The notes: generated from the sequence alone by a model not told the origin. A stretch of 6,173 nucleotides of DNA from Acidimicrobiales bacterium (GCA_013044465.1 JABEUL010000318.1:1-6173); one strand, 5' to 3'. Positions 1 through 5,785 are shown, counted from the stretch's first letter. Numbers and translations: made by a program.

Positions 1-929
1 ACTGGGGCCTGTGGGGCTACTGGAGTAACGGGAGGCGCTGCTGGGTACTGCGGTGCGGGCTGACTCTGTGGCATTCCACCGGGGTTTGTTCCCATCATCA
101 TGCCGACCATCATCCCTGGTTGTGCCCCTACATTTCCTTGCTCAACACCTTTTGCAATATCAATCATGGCTTGGCCTTTTGCATAATCTGTGTAAGAACC
201 TGCAACCTCCGTGAAAGCTTTAGCCTCACTTAGCTGCTTGATTTTCGCCAAATCCTCATCACTTGCATTTATATTAAATTGTGCAAATGTCTCGACAGCC
301 AATCCAAATAGTGAGAGCTGAGAGTTCGCTTTTGCAAGTGTGGCTGCAATAGCTTGATCTTGTATATTCCCAAGAAGAAGTACCCCATGGTCCACAACCA
401 TTGGTGGCAGAATTGCACGCAAGCTAGCTAGACATTGATCTTTAATCCATTCAACAATTTGGGCATCGTGATTATAGTCGCCATCTGTTCCAACCAATTT
501 AGCTATCAGGGCTATTGGATCTACCACCTTGTATGCTAAATTGCCAAAAATTCGAAGCGACACGATCAATCCCGATGGCTTGTCCAAAACATTGTCTATG
601 GGACCGCCAAAATTGATATCTGCGATATCTCTAGTGGCGACATAATAAAGTTCAGCGTCGTAATATGCATTCCCCGTCAGACGATCCACCAACCAACCAA
701 GAGTAAGCGAAGCTCCTTCCCCCAATTTGTGCCTTCCAGCTGGCAGCGTGCCTATGACCTTTCCCAGATTTGTAAACACTGCAACATAGTCAAGGTCAAC
801 ATTGACAGTTGAGTGCTGAAGGATCTGATCGTCAGTATACTTCCATACAACCTGATTTTTCGCCGCTTCGGGCATTTCAATAAAAAGACGCTGAATTCCC
901 TTGTCTTTGTTACCTTCAAATATTGGCAT
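1..929 (-). CDS. SPFH-domain protein, YdjI / 'virion core protein' type (3' end outside window)
   Basis: My reading of the minus strand gives 309 codons from ATG at 929-927, open to the window edge, so the C-terminus is missing. Residues ~12-260 follow the pattern of the SPFH_like YdjI family: an early VVWKY strand (27-31), a VAVFTNLGKV segment (49-58), LPAGRHKL (62-69), a YYVATRDIADINFGGP stretch (95-110), LRIFGNLAYKVVDP (125-138), then a long helical part. Residues ~265-309 are a low-complexity linker, first Gly/Met rich (PGMMVGMMMG, 271-280), then Pro/Ala/Gln rich. In the family such a linker usually leads to a zinc-ribbon or similar small domain, which would lie outside the window. Bacillus YdjI is encoded with a PspA homologue and is tied to membrane stress; a similar membrane-associated scaffold role here is inference. 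The start is supported by AGGAGA at 935-940, 5 nt before ATG. It lies 12 bp after the preceding 158-aa gene and is probably co-transcribed and translationally coupled with it. Family assignment is from remembered sequence pattern. Confidence 0.85.
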   Translation of the reverse strand, partial: MPIFEGNKDKGIQRLFIEMPEAAKNQVVWKYTDDQILQHSTVNVDLDYVAVFTNLGKVIGTLPAGRHKLGEGASLTLGWLVDRLTGNAYYDAELYYVATRDIADINFGGPIDNVLDKPSGLIVSLRIFGNLAYKVVDPIALIAKLVGTDGDYNHDAQIVEWIKDQCLASLRAILPPMVVDHGVLLLGNIQDQAIAATLAKANSQLSLFGLAVETFAQFNINASDEDLAKIKQLSEAKAFTEVAGSYTDYAKGQAMIDIAKGVEQGNVGAQPGMMVGMMMGTNPGGMPQSQPAPQYPAAPPVTPVAPQAP

Positions 930-934
930 TTAAA

Positions 935-940
935 TCTCCT
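935..940 (-). promoter_or_regulatory. Shine-Dalgarno site of the SPFH gene
   Basis: On the minus strand AGGAGA is followed by 5 nt (TTTAA) and ATG. It begins 2 nt after the TGA stop (944-942) of the 158-aa gene, so terminating ribosomes could restart here. It fixes the SPFH start at 929. Confidence 0.75.
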
Positions 941-941
941 A

Positions 942-1418
942 TCAATCTTGAAAATTCGAATCTAGAACCAAATGTTCGAATTCATTCATAAATTTATTGG
1001 TTAACTGTGAATTCTCTTCAACAGACTTTACTAGTTCTTTTGCCCATGAACTAGGTTTCACAAAATGATTAGCCCCCTTTGAAATTGCATCTGCCAATTC
1101 AATGATATTTGAAGGCATAATTGAACAGGTCAATGAAGGTTCAGACTTGATCTCATAGATTTTCCCTCCTACAGTCACACTGAGCTGGCGTACCCGTGCC
1201 GATGGACCGTGGATATGATTGAGGTAAGGCAAATCGCCTATTAGTTTTTTAAATATGCCCTCGCTATATTTAACTCGTAGCTCCAGGCCACTGACTTGTT
1301 TTAGTAAGTTCACAAGAGATACCAGATAAACATCTAAATAACTTTGGTTCACAGATGTTTGTATGGCAGCCTCGCCAAGAGCCTTCGAGGAGTTTTCCCT
1401 ATCACTATTTTGCGCCAC
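942..1418 (-). CDS. Hypothetical protein, 158 aa, coupled to the SPFH gene
   Basis: I do not recognise the family. The frame opens after a TAA at 1430-1428, and the first start codon is GTG at 1418-1416; a second GTG at residue 23 has no better ribosome site. No signal peptide or convincing membrane span is visible. Residues 1-25 are polar and probably disordered. Residues ~26-43 form an amphipathic, Leu/Val-rich helix (YLDVYLVSLVNLLKQV). Residues 44-100 look like beta strands (LELRVKY, VRQLSVTVGG, KIYEIKSEPS). Residues ~103-155 look like two or three helices ending in an acidic C-terminus. There is one Cys (98) and no recognisable catalytic motif. It ends 12 bp before the SPFH gene, so a partner or regulator of that protein is a reasonable inference. 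The intergenic region upstream has a probable promoter and two inverted repeats, suggesting that this gene heads its own operon rather than reading on from the 833-aa gene. It is probably cytoplasmic. Confidence 0.75.
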   Translation of the reverse strand: MAQNSDRENSSKALGEAAIQTSVNQSYLDVYLVSLVNLLKQVSGLELRVKYSEGIFKKLIGDLPYLNHIHGPSARVRQLSVTVGGKIYEIKSEPSLTCSIMPSNIIELADAISKGANHFVKPSSWAKELVKSVEENSQLTNKFMNEFEHLVLDSNFQD

Positions 1419-1426
1419 CTGTCCAA

Positions 1427-1432
1427 ATTATC
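1427..1432 (-). promoter_or_regulatory. Candidate -10 box for the 158-aa / SPFH operon, leaderless type
   Basis: The minus strand reads GATAAT, five of six matches to TATAAT, and it ends 8 nt before the GTG start. An overlapping TAATTT (1430-1425) also fits TANNNT. This spacing would place transcription initiation at or next to the start codon. No good -35 is seen 16-18 bp upstream (TTAGTG-like at best). A weak GGACAG directly before the GTG is the only possible ribosome site, consistent with a leaderless transcript. Confidence 0.4.
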
Positions 1433-1454
1433 ACGCCGCCACTAATAATGCACT

Positions 1455-1475
1455 AACTATTTCGCAAAAATAGTT
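1455..1475. repeat. Perfect 8-bp inverted repeat, possible operator
   Basis: Arms AACTATTT (1455-1462) and AAATAGTT (1468-1475) are exact reverse complements separated by 5 bp. The repeat lies 23 bp upstream (in minus-strand sense) of the GATAAT box of the 158-aa gene, about where a regulator would contact the promoter. It is A/T rich and has no T-run after it, so a transcription terminator is less likely than a protein binding site. It could still be chance. Confidence 0.35.
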
Positions 1476-1495
1476 CAACCACCAGGATAACTTGT

Positions 1496-1514
1496 GGGAC
1501 GATTAGCTAATCCC
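1496..1514 (-). terminator. Stem-loop after the 833-aa gene, possible terminator without T-tract
   Basis: Starting 5 bp after the TAA stop (1522-1520), the minus strand folds as GG/CC plus GATT/AATC around an AGCT loop, or alternatively GGGA/TCCC. The core GATTAGCTAATC (1501-1512) is a perfect 12-bp palindrome. No U-rich tail follows, so intrinsic termination is uncertain; actinobacterial terminators often lack such tails. The palindrome could instead be a binding site for a dimeric regulator of the 158-aa/SPFH operon. Confidence 0.3.
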
Positions 1515-1519
1515 GGAAT

Positions 1520-4021
1520 TTAAACTATGAGTTTTTTTAAGTCATCTTGAACTTTTAACGCTCGGTTCATGGATTGTCCATTTTCCTTGTCTTCAGTCCA
1601 AATGTGTGTGACTGGCCTTTCTGGATCTGGCAATACCAACGTCCAGCCTAAATGATCCATAATTTTGACCCCATCCAACATCAACAAATCTGAATCATTA
1701 GGATAACTCTCGACAAAAGCTCTCATCACGGTACCCTTTTTAGACCAGGGAGTATCTACTTCAATGTGAGAAATATCGACCTTGGGAAGGCTGGAAACCA
1801 CTTCACCAAGAGTCCTTTTTGACCTCGCCAAGAGGTCTAATAACTGCACAAGAGCCGCTGCTCCATCAAAAGCCGGCAAAAAACTCGGAAATGCAAAACC
1901 GCCCCACGTTGATCCGACAAAATCCATCCCGGCATGACCAGCAGTTTCCAGCAAATAGGAAACTGAAAGCTTCGTTCTTTCAACCATGCAGCCATAAGTC
2001 TCACTTACTTCGTCACACCACATTGTTGCACTGATGGGAACAGCAATTTTCGGCTTTTTCCCTGAGTCGACTTTTGATTCACAAAGGAGAGAAATAAAGG
2101 CAAGGAGTGCTGTTTCATCGCTTACAATTTGCCCGTTTTCATCCACTAAGGTAATCTGCTCTCCATCTCGATCTATTACCGCTCCAATCTCGGCCCCAGA
2201 GGCAACTACAATGCGCTCCACTTCCCTTGCGGCTTGAAGCCTATTGTTATCAATGGAGCGCTTAGTAGCACCGTAAGGATTGATCGCAAGCACATTTCCA
2301 CCCAACTTTGAAAGCACATTTGGCATCACAAAACTAGCTGAGCCAAATGAATAATCAACCACTGCTTTAAAGTGATGGGCTCTGATCGACTCGGGTTCTA
2401 CGCTCGACATGAGCTCTTCAGTATAAAGCTCAGCCAAACGAGTCGGAAAGTTAATATCGCCAATGTCACTGGCCTTAACTCTCCTGCACTCTTCACGGTA
2501 GAAGATACGCTCGATCCTTCTTTGCGTGGATTCATCAATATCACGGCCTAAATGGTCAAAAAATCGAATTGTAACAATATTTGGATTCTCCTGGTTAAGC
2601 CTTACGGTTACCCCCCCGCTTGAGCCCCGAAGCCGGGTGCCAAAACGAGTTAGCGGCACTGTCGCAACCTCTAAGTCCGCTACATTAATTCCTGCTGCAT
2701 TGAATCCAACCATTAGCGACCGCTTGAGCATACGGGAAGCTCTAGCTGAGTCTCTAGAGACAACAACTTCAGAACCTTTCTTGATTGTAGTAGCCCATGC
2801 CATCGCAATTCGAAGTGCCAACTCTGGCCCTAAATCTACATTTGCCAGTCCAGACACCCCATGGAGACCGAATAAGTTTCTCGCTCCTCCTGTCTCCCAA
2901 ACTATTGAAGAGGAAACAATTGCCCCTGTTTCAACATTTTTATTTGGATAGATTTTTACGTCATTTTCAATTACGGCATGATCACCTATATAACACGAAT
3001 CCCCGAGTACAGATCCCTCTAGAATCTGGGCGCCAGATCTAATGTCGCATGATCTTCCGATGATTGTTCCTCTAAGATGACCACGAGATCCAATGTAAGA
3101 GTTCTCCATTACAACTGAGTGCTCGACTGTCGCACCGTCGCCTATTCTCACATTGGATCCTAAGATTACATCCGCTCCAATTTTCACTCCTTCGCCAATT
3201 GAGCAGTTTGATCCAATGATGGCAGGACCTTCAATAATTGCTTCAGGTGCAATGTCGGCATCATCTGCGACAAAGACGCCTTCTTTCAGCTCAAATCCAT
3301 CAATAGCAACTTCTACCCTTTTGCCAAGAACATCTGTATGAGCCTTTAGGTAGGCATTTAAAGTGCCAACATCTTCCCAGTAACCCTCGACAATATGGCC
3401 AAATACAGGCAATGAGTCGTCTAGCATTTTCGGAAACACTTCAGATGAAAAGTCGCAAGATTGCTCAGGGGGAATATATGAAAACACTTCCGGATCCAAA
3501 ACGTAAATTCCGGTATTTATGGTGTCAGAAAATACCTGGCCCCAGGTCGGTTTCTCCAAAAACCTCTCAATTGTGCCATTTCGATCCGCAATCACAATGC
3601 CGAAATCTATTGGATTCTCTATTCGCTTCAAGGCCAATGTAACAAGTGACTTCTTCTCAAAGTGAAAATCCACGACAGAAGACAGATCGATGTCTGTCAA
3701 GACATCTCCACTAATCACAAGGAAAGGGTCATTTAACTCAGCCATTGCATTACGCACCGAGCCGGCTGTGCCCAATGGGACCTCCTCCGTGGCATATACA
3801 ATTTTTACCCCAAAATCACTGCCATCCCCAAAATAGTTACGTATCAGATTTGCCATATAAGCAACGGTTATGACAATTTCATCTACTCCATGCTTTTTCA
3901 AAAGTGTCACGACATGCTCCAACATGGGAGTGTTGGCAATCGGAAGCATTGGTTTAGGCGCATTAGTAGTCAATGGCCTGAGCCTTGTCCCTTCCCCACC
4001 AGCCATAATCACAGCTTTCAT
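1520..4021 (-). CDS. Fused sugar-1-phosphate nucleotidyltransferase (mannose-1-phosphate guanylyltransferase-like) with degenerate phosphomannomutase domain
   Basis: The 833-aa product has three parts. Residues 1-~236 are an NTP_transferase domain with GGEGTRLRP (8-16), the PKPM lysine (K23), the metal-binding GD (105-106), FLEKP (154-158), NTGIYV (169-174) and WEDVGT (215-220). This half looks fully active: sugar-1-phosphate plus NTP gives NDP-sugar plus pyrophosphate, most likely GDP-mannose; the exact sugar and nucleotide cannot be read from sequence. Residues ~249-375 are left-handed beta-helix hexapeptide repeats (for example AIIGSNCSIG, VILGSNVRIG). Residues ~384-833 have the fold order of phosphomannomutase/phosphoglucomutase, but all four active-site loops are changed (see findings), so mutase activity is doubtful. 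The length and layout match actinobacterial proteins annotated as mannose-1-phosphate guanylyltransferase (SCO1388 type, from memory). The start is ATG at 4021, with GAGGTGG at 4029-4035, 7 nt upstream. It lies downstream of the phosphatidyltransferase gene on the same strand, separated by 304 bp. The role is envelope glycan or glycolipid precursor supply, in the cytoplasm. Confidence 0.9.
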   Translation of the reverse strand: MKAVIMAGGEGTRLRPLTTNAPKPMLPIANTPMLEHVVTLLKKHGVDEIVITVAYMANLIRNYFGDGSDFGVKIVYATEEVPLGTAGSVRNAMAELNDPFLVISGDVLTDIDLSSVVDFHFEKKSLVTLALKRIENPIDFGIVIADRNGTIERFLEKPTWGQVFSDTINTGIYVLDPEVFSYIPPEQSCDFSSEVFPKMLDDSLPVFGHIVEGYWEDVGTLNAYLKAHTDVLGKRVEVAIDGFELKEGVFVADDADIAPEAIIEGPAIIGSNCSIGEGVKIGADVILGSNVRIGDGATVEHSVVMENSYIGSRGHLRGTIIGRSCDIRSGAQILEGSVLGDSCYIGDHAVIENDVKIYPNKNVETGAIVSSSIVWETGGARNLFGLHGVSGLANVDLGPELALRIAMAWATTIKKGSEVVVSRDSARASRMLKRSLMVGFNAAGINVADLEVATVPLTRFGTRLRGSSGGVTVRLNQENPNIVTIRFFDHLGRDIDESTQRRIERIFYREECRRVKASDIGDINFPTRLAELYTEELMSSVEPESIRAHHFKAVVDYSFGSASFVMPNVLSKLGGNVLAINPYGATKRSIDNNRLQAAREVERIVVASGAEIGAVIDRDGEQITLVDENGQIVSDETALLAFISLLCESKVDSGKKPKIAVPISATMWCDEVSETYGCMVERTKLSVSYLLETAGHAGMDFVGSTWGGFAFPSFLPAFDGAAALVQLLDLLARSKRTLGEVVSSLPKVDISHIEVDTPWSKKGTVMRAFVESYPNDSDLLMLDGVKIMDHLGWTLVLPDPERPVTHIWTEDKENGQSMNRALKVQDDLKKLIV

Positions 4022-4028
4022 TTACTTA

Positions 4029-4035
4029 CCACCTC
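4029..4035 (-). promoter_or_regulatory. Shine-Dalgarno site of the 833-aa nucleotidyltransferase gene
   Basis: On the minus strand GAGGTGG is followed by 7 nt and ATG (4021-4019). GAGGTG pairs well with the 16S rRNA 3' end. Unlike several other genes here, this one is clearly made from a leadered transcript. Confidence 0.75.
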
Positions 4036-4119
4036 ATAAAGAGAATTAATAAAACCATTCGGGCTATATTCGATCATCAAACTAAAGACTATCGCTAGTT
4101 GGGAGGGCTTGGAACATTT

Positions 4120-4212
4120 CTATGCTTGATTTGCATAAATGCCAAATAATAACTCCTGGTTAGTAAGCCAAATTGAGTACCAAGCCACTTTAGCCACCCG
4201 CAGGCTGCTCAT
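4120..4212 (-). CDS. Possible 30-aa small ORF in the leader of the 833-aa gene (weak)
   Basis: ATG at 4212-4210 opens 30 codons ending in TAG at 4122-4120, 98 bp before the 833-aa gene. The peptide begins MSSLRVAKVAWYSIW, is rich in hydrophobic and aromatic residues with two Trp, and continues with a mixed C-terminal half ending in GIYANQA. There is no strong ribosome site; AGGTT lies about 9 nt upstream, and a TATATT box ends 14 nt upstream. A random ORF of this size is common in A/T-rich DNA, so this is only a candidate leader peptide or small membrane-associated protein. Confidence 0.15.
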   Translation of the reverse strand: MSSLRVAKVAWYSIWLTNQELLFGIYANQA

Positions 4213-4325
4213 AATATCTGAACCTGAATATAAATTAAAGAGCTTGAAAAGAAATTAATAGCTGCATGACTATTTTTTAATTTGGGTGTCACTACTAGGT
4301 TTGCGCCGCAATTTAAATAATATGA

Positions 4326-4955
4326 CTATGATTCATCCTCATTTTTAGATAAAGTCGATTTCCTCTCAGACAGCGCTTTTTTCGCCTCGGGCACATATTT
4401 GACAGTTGCCATATAGGAAAGAAGTATCGCAGGTACTATAAGCACCCAATCCACCAGCCTTAAGTAGTGTTGCCAAGAGTAAAGGCTATGGTGAGGAAAT
4501 TGAGCGGAGAGAATAAATAAAGGTATGGTACACATAAGTCCAAAAGTGCCAGCCTTGCCAACCCATATCACGTCAATGCGACGAGCTCCCACGGCGGCTA
4601 ACAGAAGGGTAGATGCCACCATAATTATTTCACGTGCCAAAATTACTAGTCCGAGTACTAACGGAAGAGTATGCGAAACAAGTGAGACAATGAGTGCTCC
4701 CCCTACTAAAATGCGGTCCGCAGCTGGATCCAGCATCTTTCCAAGCTCAGTTACCTGGTTGAAGTGCCTCGCAATGTAACCATCTAGAAAATCAGTTACC
4801 CCGGCAACTCCAAGAACAATAAATGCTGCTACCCGGTTGTCACCGGCCAGAATAAGGTAGCTAAAAACTCCGAACATTCCTAACCTGGCAACTGACAAAA
4901 GATTAGGAACCGTCTTAATTTGACTTGCCAAACTACCTGAACTTTCGTTTTCCAT
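4326..4955 (-). CDS. CDP-alcohol phosphatidyltransferase, PgsA / actinobacterial cardiolipin-synthase type
   Basis: This 209-aa integral membrane protein carries the complete CDP-alcohol phosphotransferase signature D-x2-D-G-x2-A-R-x8-G-x3-D-x3-D: D55, D58, G59, A62, R63, G72, D76, D80. The aspartates bind the divalent metal and activate the acceptor alcohol. TVPNLLSVARLG (15-26) is the typical entry into the first helix. About six membrane spans can be drawn (roughly 24-38, 41-54, 82-95, 97-122, 133-151, 168-185), with a charged cytosolic tail rich in Lys, Ser and Glu. The enzyme transfers a phosphatidyl group from CDP-diacylglycerol. With glycerol-3-phosphate as acceptor it would be PGP synthase; with phosphatidylglycerol it would be a eukaryote-type cardiolipin synthase. 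The VGKAGTFG stretch (132-139) and the adjacent sugar nucleotidyltransferase gene resemble SCO1389/SCO1388 of Streptomyces, where, as I recall, the enzyme makes cardiolipin; I therefore lean to cardiolipin synthase. The ATG start at 4955 follows a TTGACA/TAGCCT promoter closely. It is divergent from the oxidoreductase gene. Confidence 0.9.
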   Translation of the reverse strand: MENESSGSLASQIKTVPNLLSVARLGMFGVFSYLILAGDNRVAAFIVLGVAGVTDFLDGYIARHFNQVTELGKMLDPAADRILVGGALIVSLVSHTLPLVLGLVILAREIIMVASTLLLAAVGARRIDVIWVGKAGTFGLMCTIPLFILSAQFPHHSLYSWQHYLRLVDWVLIVPAILLSYMATVKYVPEAKKALSERKSTLSKNEDES

Positions 4956-4964
4956 ATCCTTGTG

Positions 4965-4994
4965 AGGCTAGGCGCTTTTAACTGCCTGTGTCAA
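4965..4994 (-). promoter_or_regulatory. Promoter of the phosphatidyltransferase gene
   Basis: The minus strand has a consensus -35 TTGACA (4994-4989), an 18-bp spacer and the -10 TAGCCT (4970-4965, fits TANNNT). The -10 ends 9 nt before ATG 4955, so the transcript would have almost no leader. An AAGGA lies between, but only 1 nt before the ATG, too close for normal ribosome binding. The -35 lies inside the left arm of the 4988-5010 inverted repeat. Confidence 0.6.
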
Positions 4995-5010
4995 AGACTT
5001 CCTTTGACGC
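4988..5010. repeat. 9+9 inverted repeat in the divergent promoter region, likely operator
   Basis: GTGTCAAAG (4988-4996) and CTTTGACGC (5002-5010) are reverse complements at 8 of 9 positions, with 5 bp between. The inner 7 bp (GTCAAAG/CTTTGAC) match perfectly. It covers the -35 box of the minus-strand promoter and lies just upstream of the -10 of the plus-strand gene, so a dimeric regulator bound here could control both. The function is inferred from position and symmetry only. Confidence 0.5.
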
Positions 5011-5013
5011 TCG

Positions 5014-5019
5014 TAGAAT
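5014..5019 (+). promoter_or_regulatory. -10 box of the thiol oxidoreductase gene, leaderless type
   Basis: TAGAAT matches TATAAT at five of six positions and ends 8 nt before ATG 5028, so transcription would begin at or near the start codon. No Shine-Dalgarno sequence is present in between (AAAACCCT). There is no consensus -35 at 17 bp; TGTCAA (4989-4994) lies 19 bp upstream. Confidence 0.55.
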
Positions 5020-5027
5020 AAAACCCT

Positions 5028-5714
5028 ATGAACAATTTTGAAAAAGTCGATCTAGAGTATTTCTTCGATCCGATTTGTCCTTGGGCGTGGATCACTTCAA
5101 GATTCATTTGCGAAGTCCAAAGGCACAAGGAAATCGTCGTACGCTGGCGATTTATATCGCTTTTCATCGTAAATGAAGAGAAATACGAGTCTGGTTTGAT
5201 TTCAGAGGATTATCGAGGCAGGCATGAGGCTGGACACAAGCTGCTCCGGGTTGCCGCTCGGATTAACACTGACTATGGGAACGAAGCAGTTGGTCATTTC
5301 TACCGACAGGCAGGAATTGAACTTCATCTTCACAGTAAAGGTGCCGAGGTTGCCTCCAAATCCGAGGTAAAGGAGATGCTGGAGGTTCTAGCCAGTGAAA
5401 AAAAGCTAGATGAATCCGCAGATCTTGCCAAGTTGGTTTCCGCTCTTGATGACGTGGCATTAGATGAAATAATTTCAGCTGATACAAAAACCGCACTAGA
5501 GAGAGCTGGAAGTGACGTTGGCACGCCAATACTATCTTTTGGAGGTGAGGCCTCAACTACATTTTTTGGCCCCGTGATCAGCTCCTACCCCTTGGGTCAA
5601 GAAGCTGTTGAACTTTATGAATTGATAGAAAAACTTGCATGCACTAAAGGTTTCGCAGAGCTAAAACGGTCGTTAAGGGAGCCAAGAACTCTTCTTCCTG
5701 AGTCTGAAATTTAA
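5028..5714 (+). CDS. DsbA-family thiol oxidoreductase, Rv2466c (mycothiol-dependent reductase) type, with CPWA active site
   Basis: The 228-aa product has a thioredoxin-like fold with a helical insertion, as in Rv2466c of Mycobacterium. The first strand leads into FFDPICPWAWITSRF (12-26). C17 is the nucleophilic cysteine, and the usual second cysteine of CPWC is alanine (A20). RWRFISLFIVNE (39-50) corresponds to the family's segment after the active-site helix. DVGTPILSF (163-171) carries the cis-proline loop (T166-P167), followed by FFGPVIS (179-185). ELKRSLREPRTL (211-222) matches the conserved C-terminal end. Family members reduce substrates with mycothiol in the cytoplasm; the single-cysteine site suggests a monothiol mechanism with a mixed disulfide resolved by mycothiol. 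No signal peptide is present, so it is not a periplasmic DsbA. The start is ATG 5028, 8 nt after TAGAAT. The substrate is unknown. A few other cysteines (C28, C205) are outside the active site. Confidence 0.88.
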   Translation: MNNFEKVDLEYFFDPICPWAWITSRFICEVQRHKEIVVRWRFISLFIVNEEKYESGLISEDYRGRHEAGHKLLRVAARINTDYGNEAVGHFYRQAGIELHLHSKGAEVASKSEVKEMLEVLASEKKLDESADLAKLVSALDDVALDEIISADTKTALERAGSDVGTPILSFGGEASTTFFGPVISSYPLGQEAVELYELIEKLACTKGFAELKRSLREPRTLLPESEI

Positions 5715-5736
5715 AGTATTCACCAATTGACCAGGT

Positions 5737-5757
5737 CTTTTTAGAGAACTTAGAAAG
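5737..5757 (+). terminator. Weak A/T-rich stem-loop between the oxidoreductase and the next gene
   Basis: CTTTTTAG (5737-5744) can pair with TTAGAAAG (5750-5757) over a 5-nt loop, with two G-U pairs. It lies 23 bp after the TAA stop. It is too A/U rich and lacks a U-tail, so it is at best a weak terminator. Confidence 0.15.
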
Positions 5758-5785
5758 CTTGAAATTAGAAACATCGACGAGGAAG

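Larger units (their letters stand above)
4022..4325. other. 304-bp intergenic region between the phosphatidyltransferase and nucleotidyltransferase genes
   Basis: The region is A/T rich with no tRNA-like cloverleaf or known riboswitch that I can recognise. On the minus strand it holds TATATT at 4232-4227, a possible -10 box with no clear -35; a weak 30-codon ORF (4212-4120); and a Shine-Dalgarno site at 4035-4029. Just after the phosphatidyltransferase stop there is a short palindromic TTGCG-C-CGCAA (4301-4311) next to ATTTAAAT (4311-4318), with no T-tract. AGCCA recurs at 4166-4170, 4183-4187 and 4192-4196. The length of the gap suggests that the 833-aa gene has its own promoter and a leader of up to about 200 nt. 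Confidence 0.5.

Noticed and set aside
2611..2617. Run of seven C as a possible frameshift site in the PMM-like domain
   Set aside because: The frame continues without interruption on both sides and the local residues (SGGVT) fit the family alignment, so there is no sign of a slip.
1819..3642. Several plus-strand open frames of 60-140 codons opposite the 833-aa gene
   Set aside because: They lie wholly inside a minus-strand gene with clear domain motifs throughout, and their translations are low-complexity Ser/Pro-rich shadows.
4301..4318. TTGCGCCGCAA plus ATTTAAAT as a terminator after the phosphatidyltransferase gene
   Set aside because: The stem is only about 4 bp with a tight loop and no T-tract follows on the minus strand; noted in the gap description only.
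4525..4779. Plus-strand 84-codon open frame opposite the phosphatidyltransferase
   Set aside because: The minus strand encodes the complete CDP-alcohol transferase motif over the same bases; this frame has no family resemblance.
5004..5019. TTGACG (5004-5009) as the -35 partner of TAGAAT (5014-5019)
   Set aside because: The spacer would be 4 bp, far too short; TTGACG is better explained as the right arm of the inverted repeat.
5263..5556. Minus-strand open frames opposite the oxidoreductase
   Set aside because: The plus strand has convincing family motifs from end to end; the minus frames are shadows.
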